Origin: Marinilongibacter aquaticus
GTDB lineage: Bacteria; Bacteroidota; Bacteroidia; Cytophagales; Spirosomataceae
Length of the DNA stretch: 64,000 nt
Direction of reading: 5' to 3'
NCBI RefSeq assembly: GCF_020149935.1
Contig: NZ_CP083757.1
Span: forward strand, 1,947,501 to 2,011,500
The translations under genes and the position numbers were made by a program. Shown piece by piece: positions 53,773-63,622 of this stretch (position 1 is its first letter; every line of letters begins with the position of its first letter). A model generated the notes under the pieces. That model saw nothing but the letters and a program-made list of their open reading frames with translations. It searched no databases and was not told where the DNA came from.

Positions 53773-55305
53773 ATGAAAATATTTTTGAATAAATTCTTAT
53801 TACTGGGCATGGTTAGCATTCTAACCTTGAACAGCTGCAGCGATTTCGAAGAAATCAACACCAACCCGAATGCGGCCACAAAGGCTTCATCATCCATGTT
53901 GGCCACAACCTTGATTCTCGACATCACGAAAAACGAATTCTCGAACCTCGGAGCCATGATGCACGACAAGTCGCTCATCAGAATGGAATTCCCAGAAGAC
54001 GAGCAATACAACTACTTGGGAAGAGCCAGTTTCGACGACCTTACGGTTTTGAACAACGTAGAAAAAATGATTGAACTTGCACCAGAGAACCTAAAGGGCA
54101 CTTACGAAGCCGTGGGCAGAACAATTCGTGCCAACAAATTCTTTTGGCTGTCGATGCGATTGGGCGATATCCCTTACGCCGAAGCCCTTTTGGGTGAGCA
54201 AGGCCTTACAAACCCAACCTACTCTACTCAGAAAGAGGTGATGGTGGGCGTATTGAACGAGCTGGAAACAGCCGACCAATTGTTTGCCAATGGTGTTGAT
54301 TTCGAAGGAGACCCCATCTACAATGGAGATGTAAGCAAATGGAGAAAATTCGTGAACACTTTTGAGCTTCAAGTGCTTTTGCACCTTTACTTGAAAGAAG
54401 GCGATAGCGACCTGAAAGTGAAAGAAAGGTTCAGCAACATTGTGAACAACAAACCCATTTTCGAAAGCAACAACGACAATTTCCAATTGGAATATTCTGA
54501 TTTGGCCGGACAGCGTTATCCTTTCTACAAACTGGGCAATACAAACAGATTGTACACCATGATGTCGAATGTGATGGTTGATAAATTGAAAGATTTGAAC
54601 GACTACCGCATGTTTTACTACATGGATCCATCGCCTGTACAAATCGAAGCAGGTGCCGATCCAAGCAGCTGGGACTCTTATCTTGGCTACGACCCATCGA
54701 CCGTTTATGCCGACCTCACCGTGATTTTTGCCGGAAAGGATTACTCCAATTTCAACAGCCGTTATCTGGAGTTGGCCAACGCCGAGCCCATCTACCTTAT
54801 CAGCTATTCAATGCTCAATTTCTTCTTGGCCGAAGGGGCTTTGCGTGGTTGGATTTCGGGTTCTGCAAATGCCTACTACCAAGAAGGTATCAAGGCCAGC
54901 ATGACTTTCACCGCAGGTTATACCCCAGACGATGCCCTTTTCCATCACGATCGCGTAATGACCACCGAATACATCGATTCGTACATTGCTTCGGACAAAG
55001 TGAAATTGAAAACGGGTGCGGATTTCGAAACGCAACTCGAGCAAATCATCACGCAGCGTTACTTGAGCCGATTCATGTACCACGCTCCTTATGATGGCTT
55101 TTTCGAGCACAGAAGAACGGGTTATCCCGAATTTCCTTTGAACCCCAGCTCAAACTTGAACATCCCGAATGACCGTTTTCCTATTCGTTGGATTTACCCG
55201 CAGAAAGAGCTGGATTACAATACTGAAAACGTGAAATCAGCGATCCAATCGCAATACGGTGGCGACGACGACTACAACGAAACCATGTGGATTCTTGCCA
55301 AATAA
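53773..55305 (+). CDS. SusD/RagB-family nutrient-binding lipoprotein
   Basis: A 510-residue surface lipoprotein from ATG 53773 (TTG 53767 rejected). The lipobox LTLNSC puts the lipidated residue at Cys22, followed by the NTNPNAATKA stretch of the SusD-like_2 group. TPR-like helices (YEAVGRTIRANKFFWLSMRLGDIPYAEAL) and the C-terminal helix-rich domain follow. It caps the SusC barrel and captures the ligand. It ends with a strong terminator 30 nt downstream. Confidence 0.93.
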   Translation: MKIFLNKFLLLGMVSILTLNSCSDFEEINTNPNAATKASSSMLATTLILDITKNEFSNLGAMMHDKSLIRMEFPEDEQYNYLGRASFDDLTVLNNVEKMIELAPENLKGTYEAVGRTIRANKFFWLSMRLGDIPYAEALLGEQGLTNPTYSTQKEVMVGVLNELETADQLFANGVDFEGDPIYNGDVSKWRKFVNTFELQVLLHLYLKEGDSDLKVKERFSNIVNNKPIFESNNDNFQLEYSDLAGQRYPFYKLGNTNRLYTMMSNVMVDKLKDLNDYRMFYYMDPSPVQIEAGADPSSWDSYLGYDPSTVYADLTVIFAGKDYSNFNSRYLELANAEPIYLISYSMLNFFLAEGALRGWISGSANAYYQEGIKASMTFTAGYTPDDALFHHDRVMTTEYIDSYIASDKVKLKTGADFETQLEQIITQRYLSRFMYHAPYDGFFEHRRTGYPEFPLNPSSNLNIPNDRFPIRWIYPQKELDYNTENVKSAIQSQYGGDDDYNETMWILAK

Positions 55306-55333
55306 TTTGTCGATTGCTTTAGTGCCATAAAAA

Positions 55334-55372
55334 CGAGAAGGCCGCCCCGAGTATTCGGGGCGGCCTTCTTAT
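55334..55372. terminator. Strong terminator between susD and the receiver/Hpt gene
   Basis: AGAAGGCCGCCCCGA (55336-55350) and TCGGGGCGGCCTTCT (55355-55369) form a perfect 15-bp stem with a GTAT loop. There are short T-rich tails on both sides, so it can serve both convergent genes. Confidence 0.9.
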
Positions 55373-55390
55373 TTCAATACAATTTGAATC

Positions 55391-56146
55391 TCAGCACACT
55401 TTTCGCTTCAGTTCTTTCAATCCAACCTGAAGGTCTTTGATTACGCCTTTGCAAACTTCATGCGGCCGCATGGGCTCATTGCCCTCTGCAAGGCTCAACT
55501 CCACCAGTTTCAATCTTTTCTCCACTTTCAGCAAGCCTACTGACAAGAGCGTTGAACGAAAACGGTGAATATCCGCTTTTAAGCCATCGCGGCCACCCAT
55601 TTGGCACAAGCTTCTAAGCGAAGGCTCAAATTCAGACAACTGCATTTCAAACAAGTCCACAAGTTCTTTTTGCAAATCCGAACTCGCACCCGACACCATT
55701 TCGAAATAGTCCTCATCGAGCTGCTCGTATACGCCGTCAGATTCGGCACCGTTTCTGCTTAAGCTCGTCAGTTTCAACACCAGTTCAATCAGCTTTTCCA
55801 CTTTCAATGGTCTGGACAAGAAACCATCCACATGTGAGCCTTCTACATTGACATACGTATTGTGATTCGTTAGCAGTACAATCGGCATATTCATGCCCAA
55901 AGAAACCTTAATTTCTTTGGCCACCGCCGAGCCCGACATTTCGGGCATCTCCTCTTCCATGAGAATCATATCGACAGGCTCTACCGTTTCCAGGCCGGCC
56001 AAAGCCTCAGAGCCACTGTTCACCACCTTAATTTTTGTTCCGTAATGATCGAAAATGGATTGCAGCAATTTCTGGTTTAATAAATTATCTGTTGCAATCA
56101 GTATGTGGAGTTTAGCGAGTTTTTCTTTATTCTGATCTTTTTCCAT
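55391..56146 (-). CDS. Degenerate response-regulator receiver fused to an Hpt domain
   Basis: A 251-residue cytoplasmic protein. Residues 13-130 have the receiver fold, but the key sites are changed. The phosphoacceptor is Glu64 (ILMEEEMP) where an Asp is expected, the acidic pair is reduced to one Asp (ATDN), and the conserved Lys is Arg112 (SRPL). Thr93 is kept. A C-terminal helical Hpt-like domain (about 145-250) keeps a candidate His194 (IHRFRS). No kinase is adjacent. ATG 56146 is chosen; a TTG lies six codons upstream. It could be a phosphorelay partner or a phosphorylation-independent adaptor. Confidence 0.8.
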   Translation of the reverse strand: MEKDQNKEKLAKLHILIATDNLLNQKLLQSIFDHYGTKIKVVNSGSEALAGLETVEPVDMILMEEEMPEMSGSAVAKEIKVSLGMNMPIVLLTNHNTYVNVEGSHVDGFLSRPLKVEKLIELVLKLTSLSRNGAESDGVYEQLDEDYFEMVSGASSDLQKELVDLFEMQLSEFEPSLRSLCQMGGRDGLKADIHRFRSTLLSVGLLKVEKRLKLVELSLAEGNEPMRPHEVCKGVIKDLQVGLKELKRKVC

Positions 56147-56182
56147 TCGTTTAGAATCCAACAATCAAACTTTTTAAGGTCC

Positions 56183-59100
56183 TCATTTGTTAATCACCAT
56201 TTTTTGCATTGCACGCGATTCGCCCTGCAAAATATCGACGATGTAAAGGCCAGAAGGAAACTTGTCTACATTTACCTCAATAGCTGTTGTTTCAACTTCG
56301 GCATCGTAATACAACGCCCCTGTACTGGCACTGAAAATATGCACCTTCATTCTTTCGTCCGAATTTGAAACCACTTCGATATGAGCGACATCAGCAACTG
56401 GATTTGGAAATAAATTGACGCCAAAATTAATTCCAAAAATCTGACTTTCCTCATATTTACCAACTGAAGTTGTTGTCGAACCCCCTTTCCGAGCACCAGA
56501 ACTCGTGTTAGGTTTGATAAAAATGGGCGTTTCTCCAACAACTATGTTAAACTGGCCGGAAGACGAATTCAACACACTTTCCTGCATTTGAGCTTGTCCT
56601 GCCGTCGGAACATACTGATACGCCGACTGCACTCCTGTTAAATTTAAGGAATAATTCGCAGTTCTACCAACCTCATCGGGTACCATTAGCACATATATTT
56701 TTTCGCCGTTATTATCGTACACATCCACAATGGGGTCTGAGCTTATCGTTTGTTCGTATATATAGTCTCCAAACTGCTTTTTGGTCTGCCAAAGGAAATC
56801 TGCGGCTGGCCTTCTTGTCAAATCCGAATTCACCAAACCCGATGTAGAAAAGATCATGCCCGACTCATTGTCGTCGTACATTTGATAGAAAAACACTTTT
56901 CCTATTCCATTTCGGGCCGACAAAAGAGCCGAACGCAGTATCCAATCGGCCTGTGTATCGAGCACCGATTTCGAACCAATTGAAATGGCCTTCATTGGGC
57001 TATCCTGATGCACATCATATCCAGTCTCGGTAATCCACACCGGCATGCCTTCGCAATATTCATCGGCAATCTGCACGAAAGCTTGGGCCTTTTGTGCCGC
57101 ATTGGTCACTTCGGGAGCTGCACCACGCAAATTGCTGGCGTCGGCCTGCGGACTGTTATCCGTATAAATGTGATAGTTGATTACGTCCCAACAGATGTTC
57201 ACTTCTCCATTCGCCTTGTAGCCTCTAAATTCTTTGCACCAGTCTATCATGCCTTGCACATACTCAGGCCCGGAAACCAATCCGGCCAAAACCACTTTCA
57301 TGTTGGGGTCGGCATTTTTCACACCCACACCAGCACCCATCGTATTTTTATGTCCGTCGTAAAAGGCGGAAAGGTTCGCACAATATTCTCTTGCCGTTTG
57401 ATAGGCTTTTCTGCCTTTCCACCACTTATCTCTTTCATTGTCGCACTCCATGTACTTGATCAAATCTGTCCCGATACGCAAAGTGTTGGGATTATCTCCC
57501 GGCCAACGTGGCGTATCGTGCACACTCAATAAATTAGGGTCGACATTGGCATTGCTTCCGTAACGGGCTGCAAACTGAAAGGCCAGTTTGGCTTGCTCGA
57601 TATACGAGTTGGGATCGGAAAAATCGCGACCGTAAGCCGTAGGTACATTTTCGCGGTCTTGCTCAGAAGCCGGGTAAGTATCCAAAAGCCAATCGGGCAA
57701 GGTTTTAATACAAGCCAATACTTCAATGCCTGCAGCCTGACATTCTTCGTAGATTTGATCGTAATGCCAACCGCCACTCAAGGTAGGATTGTACGAATAA
57801 ACCCCTTCTTCCGATTCCAATTTCTGCCAATCGATGTAATGACGAATACCCGAAAAGCTTTCCACCATATCCATTTTGGCACTGTTGATTTGCCAAGGCG
57901 TTTCGCCATCTTGAAAATTCCATTCGTAGGCATTCACACCCAGCATATCGCCAAGCTTCACCGTCCGACTTTGCGAGGTATAACCCGGACCGCCCGCAGG
58001 AGAGTAAGTTCCATAAAGTTCCATCTCCGTAGGAAGTCCCCCGGCCGAACTGATAACCAAATACCGCACATCTGAAACAGTTTCATCCATCAAAAACTTA
58101 GCCTGTCCAGAGCTTTGATCTTCTGGATCTGGCCCAACCCAACCGTTGTACACCGAACCCGTAAATGTAGCGATAGGCACCCTTTCCCAATTTTGCGTAA
58201 TCACCGACAAAACCATGGGATTGGCACTGAAATTGCCCTCGTAATCAAACATTTTGATCATGGAAATCGTCATACTTTCCCCATCTTTCAAAGGGTAGTA
58301 AGCGTCATATCGCGGAAGTATCATACCGGGAGTCAGAGGCACATTGGCATTGGTTACTCCATCGAAAAGGGCTTCCAAGTTTTTGTCCGAATTGTTCAAG
58401 ATATACCATCTGCTGCCCTCTATGGGTATTTGATCATAATCGGGAATCACGACCACTTCAATGTCTTGTACCTGACTTACGTCGTCTGCCGCGTGATAAT
58501 GCAAACTGGCAGACTGCTTGGCCGTAATGATCGCTTGGCCCGCTGCTACAGGCACCGCACGGAATTCGGTACCGTACTGTTGAATTTCGACCACCGAAGA
58601 ATTGGAACTCGAAAACTCTATCGGCGATTCTGTATTGTTGCTCGAAGCCGAAAGCACAAAATAACCGCCATCTACCGTACGCATGGGCAAAGGATCGAAG
58701 CTGATAAAGCTGCTGTCTTTTTCCACTTGCCCTTCTACAGCCGAAAACCAGTTCAGGTTAAAAGCCCCACGCTTGGCATGAATTCTCAAGACCTGTTCGC
58801 CAGCTGGCAAATTGGCCGTAGTTTGAATGGTCTGCCAATTCTGCCAACCGCCCGTTTGAGGTACGTTTACAGAACCCAGTACTTGAGAAGAAGAATTCAT
58901 CAATTCAATCTCTCCGTAACCGTAGGCATTGGCCACCCGAAACGAAAATGTATATACGTTAGATGAAGCCGCGTTTACATGGTAATCCATCCAATCATCG
59001 TCATCAATATTGCTCACATTGAGCCCTCCGCCAGTGTCTGCGGTAGATTCGGTGCCGATGTTACCGGCCACTGCAAAATCTTCTGCTTCAATTTGTGATG

Positions 59101-59560
59101 TTATGTCTAGTGGATTTTTTATGCACTCAAACCAATTGAGGCTGATGACACCTTGTGTGACATCGAGGCGTAAAGTTTGGTTTCCGGCCGGAAGTACCAC
59201 CAAAGTGGGCACTGTTTTCCAGCTGCTCATCCCTCCTGTACGCGGAATGGGAATACTTGCAATGGAATTTCCTGAAGATGAAATGCCCACAGTGGCATTA
59301 TCGCTAAAGCCATTGGTTACGCGAAGATTCAAAAGATAAATCCCCGAAGTGGGCACCGAAACTGAAAACTCGGCCCAAGCTCCGGTGTTGAGCCAACCGT
59401 ATTCCAACCCACCGTCGACATCCGAGGTTGTGCTTCCAGAGGCCACATTGGTGTTTGTGTTGTTTTCGATTTGAATACGTGAAGGAATAGTGACGTAAGA
59501 TTGTGCCCATGTAGTGACACACATTAGTAATAGTAGTGGTAAGAGACGAAAATGGTTCAT
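56183..59560 (-). CDS. Secreted glycoside hydrolase with two CBM6 modules and T9SS sorting domain
   Basis: An 1125-residue protein from ATG 59560. Signal peptide, two CBM6-like carbohydrate-binding modules (about 25-140 and 150-275; IQIENNTNTN, WLNTGAWAEFSV, LRLDVTQG and QIEAEDFA, DDDWMDYHV), an Ig-like domain, a beta domain (about 370-530) and a TIM-barrel of glycosidase clan A type (about 540-950). The likely acid/base is in MECDNERDKWW and the nucleophile in VWITETGYD. A T9SS C-terminal domain follows (VNLFPNPVADVAHIEV...). It should be exported by T9SS to act on an extracellular polysaccharide; the substrate is undecided. Confidence 0.85.
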   Translation of the reverse strand: MNHFRLLPLLLLMCVTTWAQSYVTIPSRIQIENNTNTNVASGSTTSDVDGGLEYGWLNTGAWAEFSVSVPTSGIYLLNLRVTNGFSDNATVGISSSGNSIASIPIPRTGGMSSWKTVPTLVVLPAGNQTLRLDVTQGVISLNWFECIKNPLDITSQIEAEDFAVAGNIGTESTADTGGGLNVSNIDDDDWMDYHVNAASSNVYTFSFRVANAYGYGEIELMNSSSQVLGSVNVPQTGGWQNWQTIQTTANLPAGEQVLRIHAKRGAFNLNWFSAVEGQVEKDSSFISFDPLPMRTVDGGYFVLSASSNNTESPIEFSSSNSSVVEIQQYGTEFRAVPVAAGQAIITAKQSASLHYHAADDVSQVQDIEVVVIPDYDQIPIEGSRWYILNNSDKNLEALFDGVTNANVPLTPGMILPRYDAYYPLKDGESMTISMIKMFDYEGNFSANPMVLSVITQNWERVPIATFTGSVYNGWVGPDPEDQSSGQAKFLMDETVSDVRYLVISSAGGLPTEMELYGTYSPAGGPGYTSQSRTVKLGDMLGVNAYEWNFQDGETPWQINSAKMDMVESFSGIRHYIDWQKLESEEGVYSYNPTLSGGWHYDQIYEECQAAGIEVLACIKTLPDWLLDTYPASEQDRENVPTAYGRDFSDPNSYIEQAKLAFQFAARYGSNANVDPNLLSVHDTPRWPGDNPNTLRIGTDLIKYMECDNERDKWWKGRKAYQTAREYCANLSAFYDGHKNTMGAGVGVKNADPNMKVVLAGLVSGPEYVQGMIDWCKEFRGYKANGEVNICWDVINYHIYTDNSPQADASNLRGAAPEVTNAAQKAQAFVQIADEYCEGMPVWITETGYDVHQDSPMKAISIGSKSVLDTQADWILRSALLSARNGIGKVFFYQMYDDNESGMIFSTSGLVNSDLTRRPAADFLWQTKKQFGDYIYEQTISSDPIVDVYDNNGEKIYVLMVPDEVGRTANYSLNLTGVQSAYQYVPTAGQAQMQESVLNSSSGQFNIVVGETPIFIKPNTSSGARKGGSTTTSVGKYEESQIFGINFGVNLFPNPVADVAHIEVVSNSDERMKVHIFSASTGALYYDAEVETTAIEVNVDKFPSGLYIVDILQGESRAMQKMVINK

Positions 59561-59681
59561 GTTCACTTAATTAAAAAAGTTGATAATCGGGAAGTGAACA
59601 TACCTAGAGAGGAAAGCATGTTGTTGAGATTTTTTTCGGGCTTATTCACCTCCATTTTGAAGGTACCGAAGAAAATTTCAT

Positions 59682-60473
59682 CTATTTAATTTGCAACCCA
59701 ATATTTTTGGCCGCAAGACGATAATCGAGGTTCATTTTTATTATTCGGTACAAATGACGTACAGAAGCGATGAAAACGTTGTTCGATTCCCGCAGGAAAT
59801 TCCGTCTCATTGTACTGGGTTCGTCCTTGCTGTTGCACTGCTCGAAGAGGTTCTGAAAGTTGTCGTAATAGATGGCTTTTCCCCTTTTGGCCAAAAAACT
59901 GATCATCATGTCGTACTCGGTCATGTCGCCGCTCAAGCCTTCTTTGTAGGGGCCAAATTTCTCTTCAAAATTTGTCCTTCTCAAATGTGGATGATCGCTG
60001 TACATGTAGAACTTTTTATATCCCGAAAAATTGGGATTGAACTCCATCAAAGAGAAGCCCTTTTCCATCGGTGTAAGAAAAGGATATTTGAAATAGGCAT
60101 AAAATCGAGCAATATCGATTGTAAGGTTTCTTTTCAAAAATGAGAAAGCCGTATCCAAAGCCTCCACAAATTCTGCCTGAGGCACAAAATCTTCTTGAAC
60201 GTATAATGTATAGGGTGTTTTAACAGCCCGGCTTCCGCGGTTCAAATTGGCTCCCAAGCCTCCATTTTTTTCCGTTTTCAAAAGCGTAATGCCAAATCGT
60301 TCTTCCAATTCATCCAGCTTTTGAGCATGCGGCTCTTTGCTTCCGTCGTCGGAAACCACAATTTCTCCAAATTGCAAGCCGAGTACCTCCAGACTTTCCA
60401 AAAGGCGTAAAAGAGAAGAACTTCTATTGAAATGGGTAACTAAAAGGGTAATTTCAGGATACGACAGGGTCAT
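59682..60473 (-). CDS. Family 2 glycosyltransferase
   Basis: A 263-residue cytoplasmic GT-A enzyme. ITLLVTHFNRS opens the nucleotide-binding fold, VVSDDGS is the first acidic motif, and LYVQEDF takes the place of the metal-binding DxD. The later part lacks membrane helices. It probably adds a sugar to a surface polysaccharide or glycan. The upstream GT2 gene ends 11 nt before it, so the two form an operon; donor and acceptor sugars cannot be read from the sequence. Confidence 0.88.
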   Translation of the reverse strand: MTLSYPEITLLVTHFNRSSSLLRLLESLEVLGLQFGEIVVSDDGSKEPHAQKLDELEERFGITLLKTEKNGGLGANLNRGSRAVKTPYTLYVQEDFVPQAEFVEALDTAFSFLKRNLTIDIARFYAYFKYPFLTPMEKGFSLMEFNPNFSGYKKFYMYSDHPHLRRTNFEEKFGPYKEGLSGDMTEYDMMISFLAKRGKAIYYDNFQNLFEQCNSKDEPSTMRRNFLRESNNVFIASVRHLYRIIKMNLDYRLAAKNIGLQIK

Positions 60474-60484
60474 TTTATCAATTA

Positions 60485-61345
60485 TTAATCAAATTCCTTT
60501 GAAAGTGTGCGTTTCCACCGCATAAGAAAGGCTTTGAAAAGGCTGCCTTCATCCATCAACCTGCGTGAAGAAGTGAAGACGCGTGCCTTGGGGTTTTGTT
60601 GCCAATACAAACGACCAAAAGCCGAAAGATTCAGGGCCATGCGGCCATCTTCGGCTTCATTTTTGAAATCACTTCCTTGAGCATTGCTGTATACCCTGTT
60701 TCCTGTGCTTACCTGAAAACTCCCGGCCTCGACCCCTTGTTTTTTGCGTAATGCCATGTTGAAACCATACACGTTCATGAACTCCTTCCTCCTTTTTCTC
60801 AACCAAATGTTGAACCACACGAAAATTTCGTACAAAACAAAGGAAAATCTTGATTTTTCTTCCGGTGGAATAAAGGAGTATGTACCATATACACAGGTAT
60901 TTATGTCCGATTTTTCCAAAGGTTCGACCATGAGGTCCACCCAATCAGGCGGATACAAAGTATCGGCATCGGCACAAAGAAAATACTTGCCTCTGGCCAT
61001 TTCCAAACCCATTCCGCGGGCATGTGGGGTTCCTTGCAAATCCTGAAAATAATTTCTGACACCCAATTCGTCGAGCACGGCCTGTGTGCCGTCTTTCGAA
61101 TTGTTATTTATCACCACAATTTCTATTGCTCTTTTCGATGAACTCGCGGCCAACGAAGAGAGTGATTTGAAAATTGTATGCTGTTCGTTCCATGCGGGCA
61201 TCACTACCGACACCTCGGGAGATTCGCTATTGAATTTGGCTAATCTCTCCTTGAGCTCCTCCTTTTCCGAAGGTTCCAGTTCTTCATATAGCTTGTTGGC
61301 ATAAAGATGTGTTCGCACCCAAGTGGGCAAGAAAAAAGGAATCAT
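60485..61345 (-). CDS. Family 2 glycosyltransferase
   Basis: A 286-residue GT-A glycosyltransferase. It has an N-terminal extension with PFFLPTWVRTHLYANKL, then VSVVMPAWNE (GT2 opening), VVINNNSKDGT and CADADTLYPP as the DxD site. The C-terminal part is helical and may touch the membrane (LYEIFVWFNIWL). First gene of a two-gene minus operon, divergent from the GT pair beginning at 61525. The specificity is unknown. Confidence 0.9.
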   Translation of the reverse strand: MIPFFLPTWVRTHLYANKLYEELEPSEKEELKERLAKFNSESPEVSVVMPAWNEQHTIFKSLSSLAASSSKRAIEIVVINNNSKDGTQAVLDELGVRNYFQDLQGTPHARGMGLEMARGKYFLCADADTLYPPDWVDLMVEPLEKSDINTCVYGTYSFIPPEEKSRFSFVLYEIFVWFNIWLRKRRKEFMNVYGFNMALRKKQGVEAGSFQVSTGNRVYSNAQGSDFKNEAEDGRMALNLSAFGRLYWQQNPKARVFTSSRRLMDEGSLFKAFLMRWKRTLSKEFD

Positions 61346-61524
61346 TTACAATCGTCTTTGATCTATCACTTTTAGCTGCTTAAGTTAAATGAAATATTTA
61401 ACTCGTGCTTCGAAAAAGAGATTTTTCTTGACTACGGATCTTTCGAACGCCATATTGTACACGAAAACCGATTTTACTTTATCTTGGGCAAATTTCAGTT
61501 TTTTGTTTACCCGATAGCCATTTT

Positions 61525-62442
61525 ATGAAGCTCGTTTCCATCATTACCGTCAATTTCAACGCTCCGGAAGAGACAGAAGCCTTGATTCATTCCATCGCTT
61601 CGGAAAATACCTATCCGCTTATCGAACTGATTGTAGTGGACAACGGCAGCCGGGTGGACCATACACCCAAATGGATTGAAAAATATCCGGAAGTTTGTTT
61701 TCTCCGCTCCGAAAAAAATCTAGGTTTTGCCGGTGGAAACAATTTGGGCATAGAAATCGCGAAAGGCGAACTGCTTTTTCTCATCAACAACGATACCGAA
61801 ATTACGCCAAAACTCATTCCCGTGTTGGTGGAGTGCCTCGAAGATCATCCAGAGGTGGGCATGGTTTCGCCCAAAATAAATTATTTCGAAAAAAGAGAGA
61901 TTATTCAATATGCGGGTTTTAGCGAGATGAATTTTTTCACAGCCCGAAATCATTGCATCGGCCAATACGAAATGGATTCGGGACAATACAATACCGCCCA
62001 AGGCCCTACAGGCTATGCCCACGGTGCGGCCATGATGCTCAAGAGAGAATGCCTTTTGGCTGCTGGCCCAATGCAAAGCCATTACTTCCTCTACTATGAA
62101 GAATTGGATTGGTGCGAACGTATAAAGAAATCGGGTTATTCGATTTGGGTAGAACCCTCTGTCACGCTGTATCACAAAGAATCGATAAGCGTAGGCAAAA
62201 ACAGTCCGCTGAAAAGCTACTTCATGACACGAAACAGAATTCTATTCGAGCGTTTGCATGCCCCTTCGCCTACCACATTCTTTATTTTCTGCCTATATTT
62301 CGCGGCTTTTGCCCTACCCAAAACCATACTGAACCATTTGATGGCCGGCGAATACGCCAATATAAAAAGTGTTTTCAAAGGTGTTTTCTGGCATTTCAAA
62401 CATTCCAAAGACAGCACAGACCTTGGCTATCTCATAAAATAG
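61525..62442 (+). CDS. Family 2 glycosyltransferase (rhamnosyltransferase-like)
   Basis: A 305-residue GT2 protein. VSIITVNFNAPEET, VVDNGS, NLGFAGGNNLGI, FLINNDTEI (DxD site) and the later LDWCERIKKSG are the pattern of the WbbL/rhamnosyltransferase-like subgroup, which also acts on other sugars. The C terminus has one or two hydrophobic stretches (FFIFCLYFAAFALPKTIL). The next GT2 starts 4 nt after its stop, so the genes are co-transcribed. Confidence 0.92.
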   Translation: MKLVSIITVNFNAPEETEALIHSIASENTYPLIELIVVDNGSRVDHTPKWIEKYPEVCFLRSEKNLGFAGGNNLGIEIAKGELLFLINNDTEITPKLIPVLVECLEDHPEVGMVSPKINYFEKREIIQYAGFSEMNFFTARNHCIGQYEMDSGQYNTAQGPTGYAHGAAMMLKRECLLAAGPMQSHYFLYYEELDWCERIKKSGYSIWVEPSVTLYHKESISVGKNSPLKSYFMTRNRILFERLHAPSPTTFFIFCLYFAAFALPKTILNHLMAGEYANIKSVFKGVFWHFKHSKDSTDLGYLIK

Positions 62443-62446
62443 AACC

Positions 62447-63622
62447 ATGATAAAACTGATACTCTTACTCGCCTTGTTCGTTGTACTGTTTACGTATTTG
62501 GGATACGGGATCGTACTTTATCTACTTGTGCTCATAAAAAGAAGGCGAAACAAAAGCCCAAAAACAGTCGAGACTCATGATTTGCCCAGCCTAAGCCTCG
62601 TGGTGGCGGCCTACAACGAGGCTCCGATCATGCGAGAGAAAATTGCCAATACGCTTCAGCTCGAATATCCTAAAGACCGTTTAAAACTGATTTTCATTAC
62701 GGATGGATCAAACGATGAAAGTCCGGAAATTGTAAAAGAATATCCAGAGATCCTTTCGCTTCACCAAGCTGCGAGACAAGGCAAGATCGCGGCCATTCAT
62801 CGGGCCATGAAAGTGGTGGATACCGAAATCGTGGTCTTCACCGATGCCAACACGCTGTTGAACACCGAAGCCCTTGTGGCCATTGCCCGGCAATACGAAA
62901 ACCCAGAGATCGGGGCCGTGGCCGGTGAAAAGCGAGTGAAGATGGACGACAATATCGATGCGGCGGCTACAGAAGGCATCTATTGGAAATATGAATCGAC
63001 CTTGAAGAAATGGGATGCCGAACTCTATTCTGTGGTAGGGGCTGCTGGCGAACTGTTTAGCTTACGCACACCACTATACGAAATACTGCCCAGCGACACG
63101 ATTCTTGATGATTTCATCCTTTCGCTCAATGTCACCAAAAAAGGGTATCGCGTGGCCTATGAGCCCAAGGCCTATGCTGTGGAATTGGCCTCCGAAAATG
63201 TAGAAGAAGAGTTGAAGCGAAAAGTCCGGATTTCTGCCGGAGGCATCCAATCCATTTTACGGCTTCCCGAACTTTTAAATCCTTTCAGAAACCCTGTGTT
63301 GAGTTTTCAATACATTGGCCATCGCGTTTTGCGTTGGACAATCACCCCGTTTTGCCTCATTATAGCCTTTTGTGCCAATCTATGGCTTGTTTTGGACGAA
63401 CCAACACACATTTGGATTTCATTGCTCTTTGGGGCTCAATGTGTTTTTTACCTCTTGGCTCTGCTGGGATGGCTCTTGCAAAACAGAAAAGTCAAACTTA
63501 AAATAGCCTTTATACCCTACTATTTCTGCATGATGAACTATGCGGTCATCGCGGGGCTTTTCCGCTATTTACGCGGACGGCAGTCCGCAGTTTGGGAAAA
63601 AGCACAAAGGCGGTCGGCTTAA
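62447..63622 (+). CDS. Membrane-bound family 2 glycosyltransferase
   Basis: A 391-residue protein with an N-terminal membrane helix (LLALFVVLFTYLGYGIVLYL), a GT2 catalytic domain (about 50-280; LVVAAYNEA, FITDGSND, FTDANT as DxD, and QxxRW-like RKVRISAGG) and three or four C-terminal helices (about 295-380). It resembles processive or polyprenol-linked transferases. Its stop codon overlaps that of the convergent gene at 63619 by 4 nt. Confidence 0.9.
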   Translation: MIKLILLLALFVVLFTYLGYGIVLYLLVLIKRRRNKSPKTVETHDLPSLSLVVAAYNEAPIMREKIANTLQLEYPKDRLKLIFITDGSNDESPEIVKEYPEILSLHQAARQGKIAAIHRAMKVVDTEIVVFTDANTLLNTEALVAIARQYENPEIGAVAGEKRVKMDDNIDAAATEGIYWKYESTLKKWDAELYSVVGAAGELFSLRTPLYEILPSDTILDDFILSLNVTKKGYRVAYEPKAYAVELASENVEEELKRKVRISAGGIQSILRLPELLNPFRNPVLSFQYIGHRVLRWTITPFCLIIAFCANLWLVLDEPTHIWISLLFGAQCVFYLLALLGWLLQNRKVKLKIAFIPYYFCMMNYAVIAGLFRYLRGRQSAVWEKAQRRSA

